A model generated the notes under the pieces. The model saw only the letters and a list, made by a program, of their open reading frames with translations, was not told the DNA's origin and did no database searches. Shown here in pieces: positions 1-7,385 of a stretch of 14,643 bases of DNA. Origin of the DNA: Bacteroidota bacterium (GTDB lineage Bacteria > Bacteroidota > Ignavibacteria > Palsa-1295); the NCBI GenBank assembly GCA_025363505.1, contig JANYDV010000127.1, forward strand, positions 1 through 14,643. The letters run 5' to 3'. Positions within the stretch are counted from its first letter, which is position 1. Every line of letters begins with the position of its first letter. The translations under genes were made by a program, and so were the position numbers.

Positions 1-1
1 G

Positions 2-1720
2 GTAGATGTTGCCGAAGGCAGTCGCGTCGGCTATTTGCCGCAGAACCCGCACTTCGAGCCGGACGAAACCGTGCTCGATGCAATTTTTTCGCGCAGCTCC
101 GATGCTCTTAGTTTGATACACGATTACGAAGCCGCCCTCAACGAACTCACCCACAATCACGACGACCCGGCGCTAGCACGAACGATCAGCGAACTCAGCG
201 CAAAAATTGATGCCGCCGGCGCATGGGAAATCGAGACCAACGCAAAAGTAATCCTCAACAAACTTGGTGTAATAGATCTCGAAGCAAAAATGGGTACGCT
301 TTCGGGCGGGCAACGCAAACGTGTTGCGCTGGCGCACGCGCTCATCGTGCAGCCCGATCTCTTGATGCTCGATGAACCGACCAACCATCTCGATGCCGAA
401 ACAATCTCGTGGCTCGAACAATATCTTTCGCGCTATAGCGGTGCATTATTATTAGTTACCCACGATAGATATTTTCTCGACCGGGTGACCGATCACATCC
501 TCGAAATAGATCGCGGCACTTCGCAAATTTTTGATGGCAACTACGCCTATTATCTCGAACGCAAAGCCGAACTTGAATTCAATCGTCAAGTCGAAGGACA
601 AAAACTAAAGCTTCTCATCAGAAAAGAACTCGCTTGGCTCCGTCGCGGAGCAAAAGCGCGGACGACAAAACAAAAAGCCAGAATTGATCGCGCCGAAGAT
701 ATGATGGCAGCACCAAAAGAGCGCGAAAAAGAAACGATAGAAATTACAATCGTCACCCGCAAACTCGGCACCAAAACAATTGACTTTGATAAAGTCACAA
801 AGTCGTATGGAGACAAAGTATTAGTCCGCGATTTTTCCTATATTATGACACGGGGCGAACGTGTCGGCATCATCGGCGCCAACGGCAGCGGCAAAACTAC
901 GTTGCTCGAAATGATCACCGAACGAACAAAGCCTGATATAGGCAAAGTCGAAGTCGGTTCGTCGGTGGTGATCGGCTATTACGATCAAGAAAGCCGCGAG
1001 CTCAATCCCGATCAACGAATGATCGACTACGTTCGTGAAGGCGGCGAGCACATCCCGACATCCGATGGCTCGACGATTTCGGCATCACAAATGCTTGAGC
1101 GGTTTTTGTTTCCGCCCGAAATGCAATACGCACCAATCGGCAAACTCTCCGGTGGCGAGCGTCGCAGGCTCTATCTGTTGCGCATCTTGATGGGCAACCC
1201 CAATATTTTATTGCTCGATGAACCAACCAATGATCTCGACATCCCGACGCTCGTCGCACTCGAATCATTCTTAGATGAATTCACCGGCAACTTGATTGTC
1301 GTTAGCCACGATCGCTATTTTCTCGATCGCACTATCGATCACATCCTTCGCTTCGAAGGCGATGGGCGCATCCGCGACTATCCCGGCGACTATACGGCAT
1401 TTCTAAAAATAAAAGAAGCCGAACAACGCGAAGCCGATGATCTGCTCAAAGCAAAAGATAAAAAAGCGACTGAGAAAACTCAGCCGAAACCTGCTGATGA
1501 CAAAAAACGAAAGCTTACCTACAAAGAGCAAAAAGAATTCGGCTCTTTAGAACAAGAAATAGCCACCGCCGAACAACGAAAGACCGAGATCGAAACCGAA
1601 CTCGCAAAAAATATCAGCGATTACTCAAAGATACAATCGCTCTCTGAAGAATTGCAAGCGCTCGAAAAAACAATCGCCACCAAAGAAGAACGCTGGCTCG
1701 AACTCGGCGCATTAGTATGA
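2..1720 (+). CDS. uup: ABC-F family ATPase, Uup-like (5' end outside window)
   Basis: Cytosolic ATPase of the ABC-F class. These proteins bind ribosomes or branched nucleic acids and have two ATPase domains but no membrane part. The open frame reaches the left edge, so the start and the first Walker A are missing. Visible in order: the first LSGGQ signature (about nt 299-320) and Walker B LLMLDEPTNHLD (about 359-394); an Arg/Lys-rich linker with ELAWLRRGAKARTTKQKAR (about 627-685), typical of ABC-F interdomain linkers; second Walker A GANGSGKTT (about 877-903); second signature LSGGERRRL (about 1144-1170); and second Walker B ILLLDEPTNDLD (about 1204-1239). A Lys/Glu-rich, probably coiled-coil C-terminal region follows (about 1430-1717), which favours Uup over EttA; other ABC-F members remain possible. 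The gene ends in TGA. Its last 75 bp recur at 2919-2993, where the usual terminator is found. Confidence 0.92.
   Translation, partial: VDVAEGSRVGYLPQNPHFEPDETVLDAIFSRSSDALSLIHDYEAALNELTHNHDDPALARTISELSAKIDAAGAWEIETNAKVILNKLGVIDLEAKMGTLSGGQRKRVALAHALIVQPDLLMLDEPTNHLDAETISWLEQYLSRYSGALLLVTHDRYFLDRVTDHILEIDRGTSQIFDGNYAYYLERKAELEFNRQVEGQKLKLLIRKELAWLRRGAKARTTKQKARIDRAEDMMAAPKEREKETIEITIVTRKLGTKTIDFDKVTKSYGDKVLVRDFSYIMTRGERVGIIGANGSGKTTLLEMITERTKPDIGKVEVGSSVVIGYYDQESRELNPDQRMIDYVREGGEHIPTSDGSTISASQMLERFLFPPEMQYAPIGKLSGGERRRLYLLRILMGNPNILLLDEPTNDLDIPTLVALESFLDEFTGNLIVVSHDRYFLDRTIDHILRFEGDGRIRDYPGDYTAFLKIKEAEQREADDLLKAKDKKATEKTQPKPADDKKRKLTYKEQKEFGSLEQEIATAEQRKTEIETELAKNISDYSKIQSLSEELQALEKTIATKEERWLELGALV
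1646..1720 (+). repeat. Left copy of duplicated uup 3' end (attL-like)
   Basis: This segment matches 2919-2993 at 70 of 75 positions, counted by hand. Positions 1662-1718 are identical to 2935-2991 (57 bp). The differences are at 1654, 1658, 1660, 1661 and 1719, so they lie at both edges outside the identical core. Here the copy forms the actual C-terminus of the ABC-F protein and ends in TGA. Confidence 0.9.
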
Positions 1721-1732
1721 GATAGCAATCTT

Positions 1733-1763
1733 CAAAAAAAAATGAAACCCCATCACTATTGGG
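1733..1763 (-). terminator. Weak terminator of the lipoprotein gene
   Basis: Read on the minus strand just past the lipoprotein stop codon, a short stem (CCCA/TGGG, 1749-1752 with 1760-1763, 7-base loop) is followed after a few bases by a run of nine T (complement of A 1734-1742). The stem has only 4 bp, so termination may be inefficient. Leaky minus-strand transcription would run into uup. Confidence 0.4.
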
Positions 1764-1772
1764 ATGAATTGG

Positions 1773-2864
1773 TTAGTAGATTGTCTTCAAAATCGTCGGT
1801 TGGTAAAAATTTGACAAATAACCATCATCAGTAATGCCAGCACTTCCATAAACAATACTATTCTCATCGGGGCTCCAATCTGGAAAAATACAATTAGCCC
1901 GAAGATAATAAGAAAATGGATTCGTTTTTAAGATTTTCTTTGTATAAGTTCCCGTTTCTATTATCCCAGTTTCACTTTCTTCACCCTTGAAATTGTTGGG
2001 GTTTAGTGAATTAGCCGAGTATAAATTATAGAGAATTTTAGAGCCGTTATGATTGTATCGTACAAAGATATACCACCTTCGTGATACATCACCGTTGTAC
2101 TGAAAATGTAGGGCAAGCGTGTCAATGCGATTGCTACTGAGTTTGAATTCAATCAATAAGGGCGCACGGTCAGAACTTGTGGAGGGGATTAACAGGTTGT
2201 GATGATTAGCGTTATAATCAAATCCATTAATAATTTCTCCCGGTCCAAGAGAAGAAATACTATGTAATAAAATCTGTTTTTTTCCTGTGCTACGTACGTA
2301 TAAATAATATCCAGCATCTATAGGCAAGGTATTTACTTTAGAGTAACTACCATAAGAGTAATAAATAATTGAATCATCATTGATGTAAAGTGCGCTCGAA
2401 ACATTGTTTGTCGAATCTAATAATATACTTATAGACATTGACTGAATGTCTATTTCTTCAATATTGCCCATGGAAACATCCCTGAATTTAGATTTTACGC
2501 ACAATAACTTTGACTTTTCTGTATTGAATCGCATATATATAATGCCTTCGATGCCGAAATGCCACCCAGTATTATTACTTCCGGAAAAAAACAATACAGA
2601 GTCATAGACTCTATGGAAAACTTCATCAAGCTCATAATATCGCAAAGGACTGGTTGCGTATATTTTATGATCACCGCTCCAGATATTGAGGGGAAAATTT
2701 CCTTTAAAAATTCCATTCCCGTAGTCAGCATTCAGTAAAATGGTGTTGGCTGAATCTTGATTATTTATCGGATTTTCTTTTTCCTCACATCCAGCGAGTA
2801 ATCCGCTCCCGCAGATTGTAAAAAAAACTACTAAGAGGATATGTTTTTTTTGAGTCAAAATCAT
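1773..2864 (-). CDS. Secreted lipoprotein with a WD40-like (PD40) motif, function unknown
   Basis: The 363-residue product starts with a lipoprotein signal peptide: MILTQKKH, a hydrophobic stretch, and the lipobox LLAGC with Cys26 as the lipidation site. The mature protein begins CEEKE. Acidic residues right after the Cys occur in Bacteroidota lipoproteins sent to the cell surface, but I would not claim surface exposure from this alone. The body is rich in beta-strand-forming residues. Near the C-terminus FPDWSPDENSIVYG resembles a PD40/TolB-type propeller blade motif, and SRRWYIFVRYNHNGSKILYN may be a second, weaker blade. A propeller with a binding role is plausible; no enzyme motif is visible. 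Base composition is much lower in GC than uup, and the gene lies between two copies of the uup tail, so horizontal acquisition is likely. The start is uncertain; TTG at 2858 is an alternative. Confidence 0.8.
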   Translation of the reverse strand: MILTQKKHILLVVFFTICGSGLLAGCEEKENPINNQDSANTILLNADYGNGIFKGNFPLNIWSGDHKIYATSPLRYYELDEVFHRVYDSVLFFSGSNNTGWHFGIEGIIYMRFNTEKSKLLCVKSKFRDVSMGNIEEIDIQSMSISILLDSTNNVSSALYINDDSIIYYSYGSYSKVNTLPIDAGYYLYVRSTGKKQILLHSISSLGPGEIINGFDYNANHHNLLIPSTSSDRAPLLIEFKLSSNRIDTLALHFQYNGDVSRRWYIFVRYNHNGSKILYNLYSANSLNPNNFKGEESETGIIETGTYTKKILKTNPFSYYLRANCIFPDWSPDENSIVYGSAGITDDGYLSNFYQPTILKTIY

Positions 2865-2872
2865 ATATTTAA

Positions 2873-2880
2873 TAAATATA
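2873..2880 (-). promoter_or_regulatory. Possible -7 element of the lipoprotein gene
   Basis: On the minus strand the sequence reads TTCGTATATTTATT. TATATTTA differs by one base from the TAnnTTTG consensus. It lies only 8 bp before the ATG, so it would give an almost leaderless mRNA. The assignment is weak. Confidence 0.25.
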
Positions 2881-2918
2881 CGAAATAAAAATAAAGATTT
2901 CTAAATTTTCCTTTTTTC

Positions 2919-2993
2919 GAAGAATTACAAACTATCGAAAAAACAATCGCCACCAAAGAAGAACGCTGGCTCGAACTCGGCGCATTAGTATAA
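2919..2993 (+). repeat. Right copy of duplicated uup 3' end (attR-like)
   Basis: This untranslated relic reads in the uup frame as EELQTIEKTIATKEERWLEL and ends GALV-stop (TAA). Against the live copy, TTG-GCG-CTC has become TTA-ACT-ATC, one silent and two conservative changes (Ala to Thr, Leu to Ile). That is the pattern expected from an orthologous uup allele rather than from free decay after duplication. Upstream of 2919 the match stops abruptly. Downstream it runs straight into the terminator, so the downstream side is probably the native locus. Confidence 0.88.
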
Positions 2994-3021
2994 AAAAAGG
3001 CAGATCGGAATCTGCCTTTTT
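2994..3021 (+). terminator. Rho-independent terminator, originally of uup
   Basis: A perfect 12-bp stem is formed by AAAAAGGCAGAT (2994-3005) and ATCTGCCTTTTT (3010-3021) with loop CGGA, ending in a T run. It begins one base after the stop codon of the right uup tail copy. It now lies 1.27 kb away from the stop of the functional uup gene. Confidence 0.88.
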
Positions 3022-3109
3022 CGGAATGCCATACAGTAAAATATTATTTATACCCATCGGTGAGAATGCTCTCATAATTAGATGTGGTATATATCGGTTG
3101 TATTCTTCG

Positions 3110-3117
3110 TAAGTTTG
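3110..3117 (+). promoter_or_regulatory. -7 element (TAAGTTTG) before the STAND gene
   Basis: TAAGTTTG fits the Bacteroidota -7 consensus TAnnTTTG and is preceded by TTCG, as at other starts in this window. It lies 19 bp before the ATG at 3137. No clear TTG -33 element is seen at the usual distance. Confidence 0.45.
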
Positions 3118-3136
3118 CTTATCTCATCATCCCCGG

Positions 3137-5983
3137 ATGGCTATGCAAAACGCAGAGTTTCGTGTGTTTCTTTCTTCGACGTTTCGTGATTTAATGCCCG
3201 AGCGCGAAGTGCTGATCAAAAAAGTATTTCCGCGTATTCGTGCGAAGTGCCGCGAGCGCGGCGTCGAGTTTACCGAGATTGATTTACGATGGGGCATCAC
3301 CGCCGAAGAATCGCGCTCGGGCAGAGTCGTCAGGATTTGTCTCGAAGAAATTGATCGCTGCCCCTATTTTATTGGCATCCTTGGTTCGCGCTATGGCTGG
3401 GCTCCCGATCTTGAAGAGCTTGAAAAAGACACCGAAGTTTTCGAGCGTTATCCATGGCTTCGCGAATATGCGATGACAAATAAAAGTGTGACCGAAATGG
3501 AGATCGCCTGCGGAGCGATCAGACCATACAAGCACGACAAATCATTTTTTTATGAGCAGATTTCCAAGCTCGAAGAAATTCCCGAAGCCGACCGCGAACG
3601 TTTCGATGAATTAAAAACAAACATCAAGAAAAACGATCTTCCGTATCGTACTTTTTCCAAACCCGAAGAACTGGGCGAACAAGTCTATCGCGATTTGCTC
3701 TCATTACTTGATCGCGATTATCCCATCGAGTACGAACCATCACCGCTCGATCTCGAACGCGCACCGCACACGGCGTTCTCGCTCAATCGCCTTCGCAGTT
3801 ATGTCGCAAACCCTGAGTATCTTTCACGCTTCGAAAAATATTTCGAGTCCGACGATCCGCCGCTCATCGTGAATGCACGTTCGGGTTTGGGCAAAAGTGC
3901 GCTGATGGCATATTTGTGTGATGCGCATTTGCAAAAATATCCCGACGCATTTGTGATCAAACATTTTATCGGAGCTGCTGCTGCCGGAAGCGATCCCGAA
4001 GATGTAATGCGACAAGTAATGATGGAAATTAAAGATCGTTACAAACTCGATGACGAAATTCCGACCGATGACCAACGCATTCGCGAAGAATTTCCGGAGT
4101 GGCTTGCCAAAGTACAGCACGAAAAACTCTTGCTTGCTATTGATGCGCTCAATCAACTCTCTGGCGTTGCAGGCGAGTTGCATTGGCTGCCCGAATTTAT
4201 CCCAAAAAATGTTCGGCTCATCGTTTCGACCATTCCGGGACCAACACTCGACCAGCTTCGCAAGCATCAATGGAATGAGCTGGAGCTGATGCCGCTTTCG
4301 ATAACAATGCGCCGTCAAATAGCCGAAGAATTTTTATCGCGCTATCACAAAAAACTTTCTGACGACCAACTTGATGTCATAGCCGAGGACCCGAAGTGCG
4401 AAAGCCCGCTCTTCCTTCGCACACTACTCGAAGAGCTTCGAGTCTTTGGTAGGTTTGGCGCATTCGAATTGCATTTGGCAAACTACCTTGCTTCGAATGA
4501 CGAGCGCGATCTCTTTTCGAAAATTCTGGAGCGGATGGAGAATGATCACGGTCGCGAGGTGGTGCGCTCGGTTATGCAAATGATTTTTGCGTCGCGTTAT
4601 GGGCTGTCACAAACCGAGCTTCTCGGTATTACCAAACTTACGCAGCTCGCACTGTCGGAATTTTTGATTGCACTGGACTATCATCTGATGCAGCGCACAG
4701 GGCTATATACTTTTTTTCATAATTATTTACGCGAAGCCGTCGAAGAACGATATGCAAATACTGACGCGCTAAAAAAAGATACGCACCGAACTGCCGCCGA
4801 GTATTTTGCCACCACAAACTATGACATTCGCCGTCGCGATGAAGAGCCGTGGCAATGGCAACAAACAGGCGACTCCGAGCAATTTAAGCACTGCATTACT
4901 AATATCCCGTTGCTCGAAATGCTCCTTGACGAAGACCGACGCCAAGAGCTGATCGGCTTATGGGTTGAGTTACAAAAACACGACGATCTTGCCGAGACCT
5001 ATCACAAGGCAATAGAGCAATTCAAAACCGAACACCCCAACGACACACAACACCTCGCCGATCTCTCAGGCAAACTCGGCGATGCACTCGTAGCCTCATC
5101 AAGTTACAAAGAAGCAGAATACCAACTAAGGACAGCACTCACGCTACAAACAAAACTTCACGGAGAAAATAATCTGAAAGTAGCACAAGCGATGAATGAC
5201 TTGGGGTCGCTATTTTATAATACCGGAAATTTTGTTCAGGCAGAATCATTATTTAAGAGTGCTGTCGGTGTAAGAGAAAAATTACTTGGCAAAAATGATC
5301 CTGCAACTGCCCGAAGTTTAAATGACCTTGCTGCAATCCACTATGCACAAGGAAAATTGGATGATGCACAAAGAGATTTCATTGATGTACTTCAACGCTA
5401 TGAAACATTCTTTAAAAATGACCATGGTGAAATTGCGGGTACTTTGAACAATATTGGGAGTATGTACGAATTACAAAAAAATTATGCTAAAGCTGAAGAA
5501 TTTTGCAAACGCTCATTAGAGATGTATATTCGGCTGTATGGACAGCGTCACATACACTTGCTTCCGCCTATGAATAATCTTGCAATGATATATTTAGATC
5601 GGAATGAAGTAACAAGAGCAGAGGATCAATATAAAATAAATCTTTCCCTCGTTGAATCAATATATGGAAATGTTCATAAGATAGCGGGTGAAATGTACTT
5701 TGCTATGGCCGTTTTATATTCCAAAACCTTACAATATGACAAAGCAATAGAGATGCACTATAAAAACATTTACATCAAAGAAAGGGTACTCGGAGAGCAT
5801 CATTATGAAACCGTCAATTCGTACTTGAGCCTTGCTATTACTCTATATAAAAATAAATCTTATACAAAAGCTCAGAACATGTTTGAGGATAAAATCATGA
5901 TATTAAAGAAAATTTTAGGTGAAAGTCATCAATTAGTTATATCACAAGAAAATAGTTGGAGAAATATTTTCGGTATAAAATAA
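3137..5983 (+). CDS. DUF4062-NACHT/STAND ATPase-TPR protein
   Basis: A 948-residue signalling ATPase with the layout of nephrocystin-3/TEP1-like proteins. Residues 7-130 form a DUF4062 domain (FRVFLSSTFRDLMPERE, IDLRWGIT, CPYFIGILGSRYGWAP). The STAND/NACHT ATPase follows: Walker A ARSGLGKSA (247-255), Walker B LLLAIDALNQL (331-341), a sensor-1-like strand LIVSTIPGP (361-369), and SPLFL (423-427) followed by a probable winged-helix region to about 580. Residues from about 640 to the end are TPR repeats of about 42 residues, of the kinesin-light-chain type. In bacteria, N-effector/STAND/repeat proteins often act as ligand-triggered switches, many in phage defence. That role is inferred here, since no known defence partner lies next to it. 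The TPR part is far more A/T-rich than the rest (17 of 60 G+C at 5461-5520 against 33 of 60 at 3301-3360). No Shine-Dalgarno is seen; ATG 3143 is an alternative start. Confidence 0.9.
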   Translation: MAMQNAEFRVFLSSTFRDLMPEREVLIKKVFPRIRAKCRERGVEFTEIDLRWGITAEESRSGRVVRICLEEIDRCPYFIGILGSRYGWAPDLEELEKDTEVFERYPWLREYAMTNKSVTEMEIACGAIRPYKHDKSFFYEQISKLEEIPEADRERFDELKTNIKKNDLPYRTFSKPEELGEQVYRDLLSLLDRDYPIEYEPSPLDLERAPHTAFSLNRLRSYVANPEYLSRFEKYFESDDPPLIVNARSGLGKSALMAYLCDAHLQKYPDAFVIKHFIGAAAAGSDPEDVMRQVMMEIKDRYKLDDEIPTDDQRIREEFPEWLAKVQHEKLLLAIDALNQLSGVAGELHWLPEFIPKNVRLIVSTIPGPTLDQLRKHQWNELELMPLSITMRRQIAEEFLSRYHKKLSDDQLDVIAEDPKCESPLFLRTLLEELRVFGRFGAFELHLANYLASNDERDLFSKILERMENDHGREVVRSVMQMIFASRYGLSQTELLGITKLTQLALSEFLIALDYHLMQRTGLYTFFHNYLREAVEERYANTDALKKDTHRTAAEYFATTNYDIRRRDEEPWQWQQTGDSEQFKHCITNIPLLEMLLDEDRRQELIGLWVELQKHDDLAETYHKAIEQFKTEHPNDTQHLADLSGKLGDALVASSSYKEAEYQLRTALTLQTKLHGENNLKVAQAMNDLGSLFYNTGNFVQAESLFKSAVGVREKLLGKNDPATARSLNDLAAIHYAQGKLDDAQRDFIDVLQRYETFFKNDHGEIAGTLNNIGSMYELQKNYAKAEEFCKRSLEMYIRLYGQRHIHLLPPMNNLAMIYLDRNEVTRAEDQYKINLSLVESIYGNVHKIAGEMYFAMAVLYSKTLQYDKAIEMHYKNIYIKERVLGEHHYETVNSYLSLAITLYKNKSYTKAQNMFEDKIMILKKILGESHQLVISQENSWRNIFGIK

Positions 5984-6015
5984 CCCCTCTTTTAAAGTCT
6001 TCTAAAAGAGGGGTT
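5982..6015. terminator. Shared hairpin terminator between convergent genes
   Basis: A perfect 13-bp stem (AACCCCTCTTTTA at 5982-5994 with its complement at 6003-6015) has an 8-base loop. It overlaps the stop codon of the STAND gene and lies 23 bp beyond the stop of the minus-strand gene. On the minus strand the hairpin is followed by ATTTTATA, and on the plus strand by no T run. It should work best for the minus-strand gene. Confidence 0.7.
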
Positions 6016-6038
6016 GAGAAATATGTTACGAGAATATT

Positions 6039-6488
6039 TTATGCATCAGGACCCCCACCTCCGGTTGGAATTAGTGTAATAACAATATTCGTCGCCCCTG
6101 GTCCTTGCAGACCGGCACTGCAGTTCACGCCTCCATTGGCATTGATTGTGCAATTGCCCGGAGCATATTTTTGCCAGTTGTTTGATGGAACATCCCCTGA
6201 AGTGATGAACATCGGAATAATATAGAATACTTGGTTTGGTGTTACCGGATAGGAATTTGGTGTACCTCCGCCCGGATAGTTCGATACCTGATTCCAATTC
6301 GCTGGGTTCGGGTTTGCAACGGGGTCGTTGGTCCACAGCGCTCCGTAGAAACAACCATTACCGGAATTTCCGATTTGCAATGTGGCGCTATTGCTTGATG
6401 ATGTCGGATTGAGCGTCATCTGGAAAGCCGCCATGCTTGACGAAATTCCTGGCGAGGTAAATGGTGATGTCGTTACTGTTGTTGCCAT
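6039..6488 (-). CDS. Unrecognised Gly/Asn/Pro-rich 149-residue protein
   Basis: I do not recognise a family. From the ATG at 6488 the product has 149 residues, is rich in Gly, Asn, Pro, Ser and Thr, and has three Cys (in NGCFYGA, GNCTINA and VNCSAG). It has no evident signal peptide or membrane helix. Hydrophobic beta-like stretches (VFYIIPMFI, NIVITLI) sit among turn-rich segments, so a compact beta fold is possible. The tail is IPTGGGGPDA. An upstream TTG at 6503 in the same frame would add five residues; ATG is preferred. The gene diverges from the protease pair across 190 bp and converges on the STAND gene. A TATCTTTG element lies about 40 bp upstream. Expression is plausible given the promoter-like and terminator-like signals, but the function is unknown. 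Confidence 0.65.
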   Translation of the reverse strand: MATTVTTSPFTSPGISSSMAAFQMTLNPTSSSNSATLQIGNSGNGCFYGALWTNDPVANPNPANWNQVSNYPGGGTPNSYPVTPNQVFYIIPMFITSGDVPSNNWQKYAPGNCTINANGGVNCSAGLQGPGATNIVITLIPTGGGGPDA

Positions 6489-6529
6489 AGTGTTATTGGT
6501 CAATAGTGAAAAAGAGTATGAATGAGCTA

Positions 6530-6537
6530 CAAAGATA
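6530..6537 (-). promoter_or_regulatory. -7 element (TATCTTTG) for the 149-residue protein gene
   Basis: The complement of 6530-6537 reads TATCTTTG, a full match to TAnnTTTG, 41 bp before the ATG at 6488. The -33 region is not clear. Confidence 0.4.
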
Positions 6538-6622
6538 AGGATAAAAAAGTGCGTCTTCGTGAAAATCGCAAAATTGATTTAACGGCTCATTTGTGTTTTA
6601 GAAATGTCATCGAAAAATTGCT

Positions 6623-6630
6623 TATTTTTG
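6623..6630 (+). promoter_or_regulatory. -7 element (TATTTTTG) for the protease operon
   Basis: TATTTTTG matches TAnnTTTG and lies 48 bp before the protease ATG at 6679. With the minus-strand element at 6530-6537 it forms a divergent promoter region. Confidence 0.4.
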
Positions 6631-6678
6631 AATCGAAGAGTACAATTTTTTTCACCACCGTGACCACCACAAACCGCT

Positions 6679-7383
6679 ATGAAACAACCAATGGCAAGAT
6701 CAATCGAACGAGCAGGGTACATCCTCTTGCTGTTGTTACTGACGGTCTTCAGTCTTTCGAGTTTTATCAAACCCGCAGCGAAAATAAATACAAACTCGCT
6801 CCACGTTCCGCTGATACCTCAAATGGCAAGTGAATGGTGTTGGGCGGCGTCAACGGAAATGATCTCGACTTACTATCACAATCAGGTGAACGCCAATGCT
6901 CCGATCATCACTCAGTGTCAAGAAGTACAGCAGTATATGGGAAGTATGTGTACGATTGATTGCAATGCGCTTCCTGATACGATTACGGCTTCGTGCAATT
7001 GGCAAAGCACCCCATTTGCCGCTGCTTTTGGATATTCGATTGCCGATACGAATATCGCACTTTCGTGGGAAGCACTTTCGACACAGATCACCAGTGGCAA
7101 GCCTGTTGCGTTTGAATGGAATTGGACGGGTATTACAACAAACACCACTGGTAATACCGGCGGACACTATCTTGTTGCCGAAGGTTGCCCACACTCTAGT
7201 TATATCTCTTTTCATGGTTGGGTCTCGGTGAATGATCCGCTGCCTGTTGGCATTGGCAGACATCGGATTATGTCGTATGCCGAGTATCGCAACTTGCCGA
7301 GCATTGATTTCCCGGGGTATACTGATTATGCTTATAACAGTCATGGCTACGATTTTCATAGCCTCAACTTCGGAGGAAATTAG
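6679..7383 (+). CDS. Exported papain-like cysteine protease (C39/C70-like)
   Basis: A 234-residue product. Residues 10-33 form a hydrophobic export signal after a basic N-terminus (MKQPMARSIERAG), probably a signal peptide or membrane anchor. The mature part opens with HVPLIPQMASEWCWAAST; the Q-x-x-S-x-WCWAA block is the hallmark of papain-like peptidases related to AvrRpt2 (C70) and C39, with Cys54 as nucleophile. His163 in GGHYLVAEG and Asn185/Asp186 in VSVNDPLP complete the likely catalytic set, so the enzyme appears intact. Further Cys residues (80, 91, 95, 106, 170) could form disulfides outside the cytoplasm. The downstream gene starts across a 2-bp gap, and a diverging gene is 190 bp upstream. 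The substrate is unknown; processing of a secreted or surface protein is an inference. Confidence 0.85.
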   Translation: MKQPMARSIERAGYILLLLLLTVFSLSSFIKPAAKINTNSLHVPLIPQMASEWCWAASTEMISTYYHNQVNANAPIITQCQEVQQYMGSMCTIDCNALPDTITASCNWQSTPFAAAFGYSIADTNIALSWEALSTQITSGKPVAFEWNWTGITTNTTGNTGGHYLVAEGCPHSSYISFHGWVSVNDPLPVGIGRHRIMSYAEYRNLPSIDFPGYTDYAYNSHGYDFHSLNFGGN

Positions 7384-7385
7384 TG

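Larger units (their letters stand above)
1662..2934. mobile_element. Putative 1.27-kb unit inserted at the uup 3' end
   Basis: The direct repeats are offset by 1273 bp and enclose only one gene, the minus-strand lipoprotein gene. The content is clearly A/T-rich: 19 of 60 bases are G or C at 2341-2400. The uup terminator now sits behind the right repeat. This fits integration of a circular molecule carrying a uup tail, as islands do at 3' ends of tRNA or protein genes. No integrase, transposase or terminal inverted repeat is visible, so the mechanism is inferred. Homologous recombination with a related strain's allele is an alternative. Confidence 0.45.

Noticed and set aside
157..1268. Several minus- and plus-frame open stretches inside uup
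   Set aside because: They lie entirely within a well-conserved ABC-F gene, show no family motif, and are Ser/Arg/Ala-rich as expected of shadow frames.
2919..2993. Right uup tail copy as a separate gene or pseudogene of a second full uup
   Set aside because: Homology begins abruptly at 2919 with no start codon or upstream uup sequence; it is only a 75-bp tail and is better treated as a repeat.
3284..4318. Minus-strand open frames of 83 and 164 codons inside the STAND gene
   Set aside because: No recognisable domain, and the opposite strand codes for clear DUF4062 and ATPase motifs.
6522..6833. 103-codon plus-strand frame upstream of the protease
   Set aside because: It overlaps the protease gene and contains its promoter element; composition is not protein-like and no start signal is seen.
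6850..7359. 169-codon minus-strand frame opposite the protease
   Set aside because: The plus strand has an intact catalytic set and a signal sequence; the reverse frame is Arg/Ile-rich with no motif.
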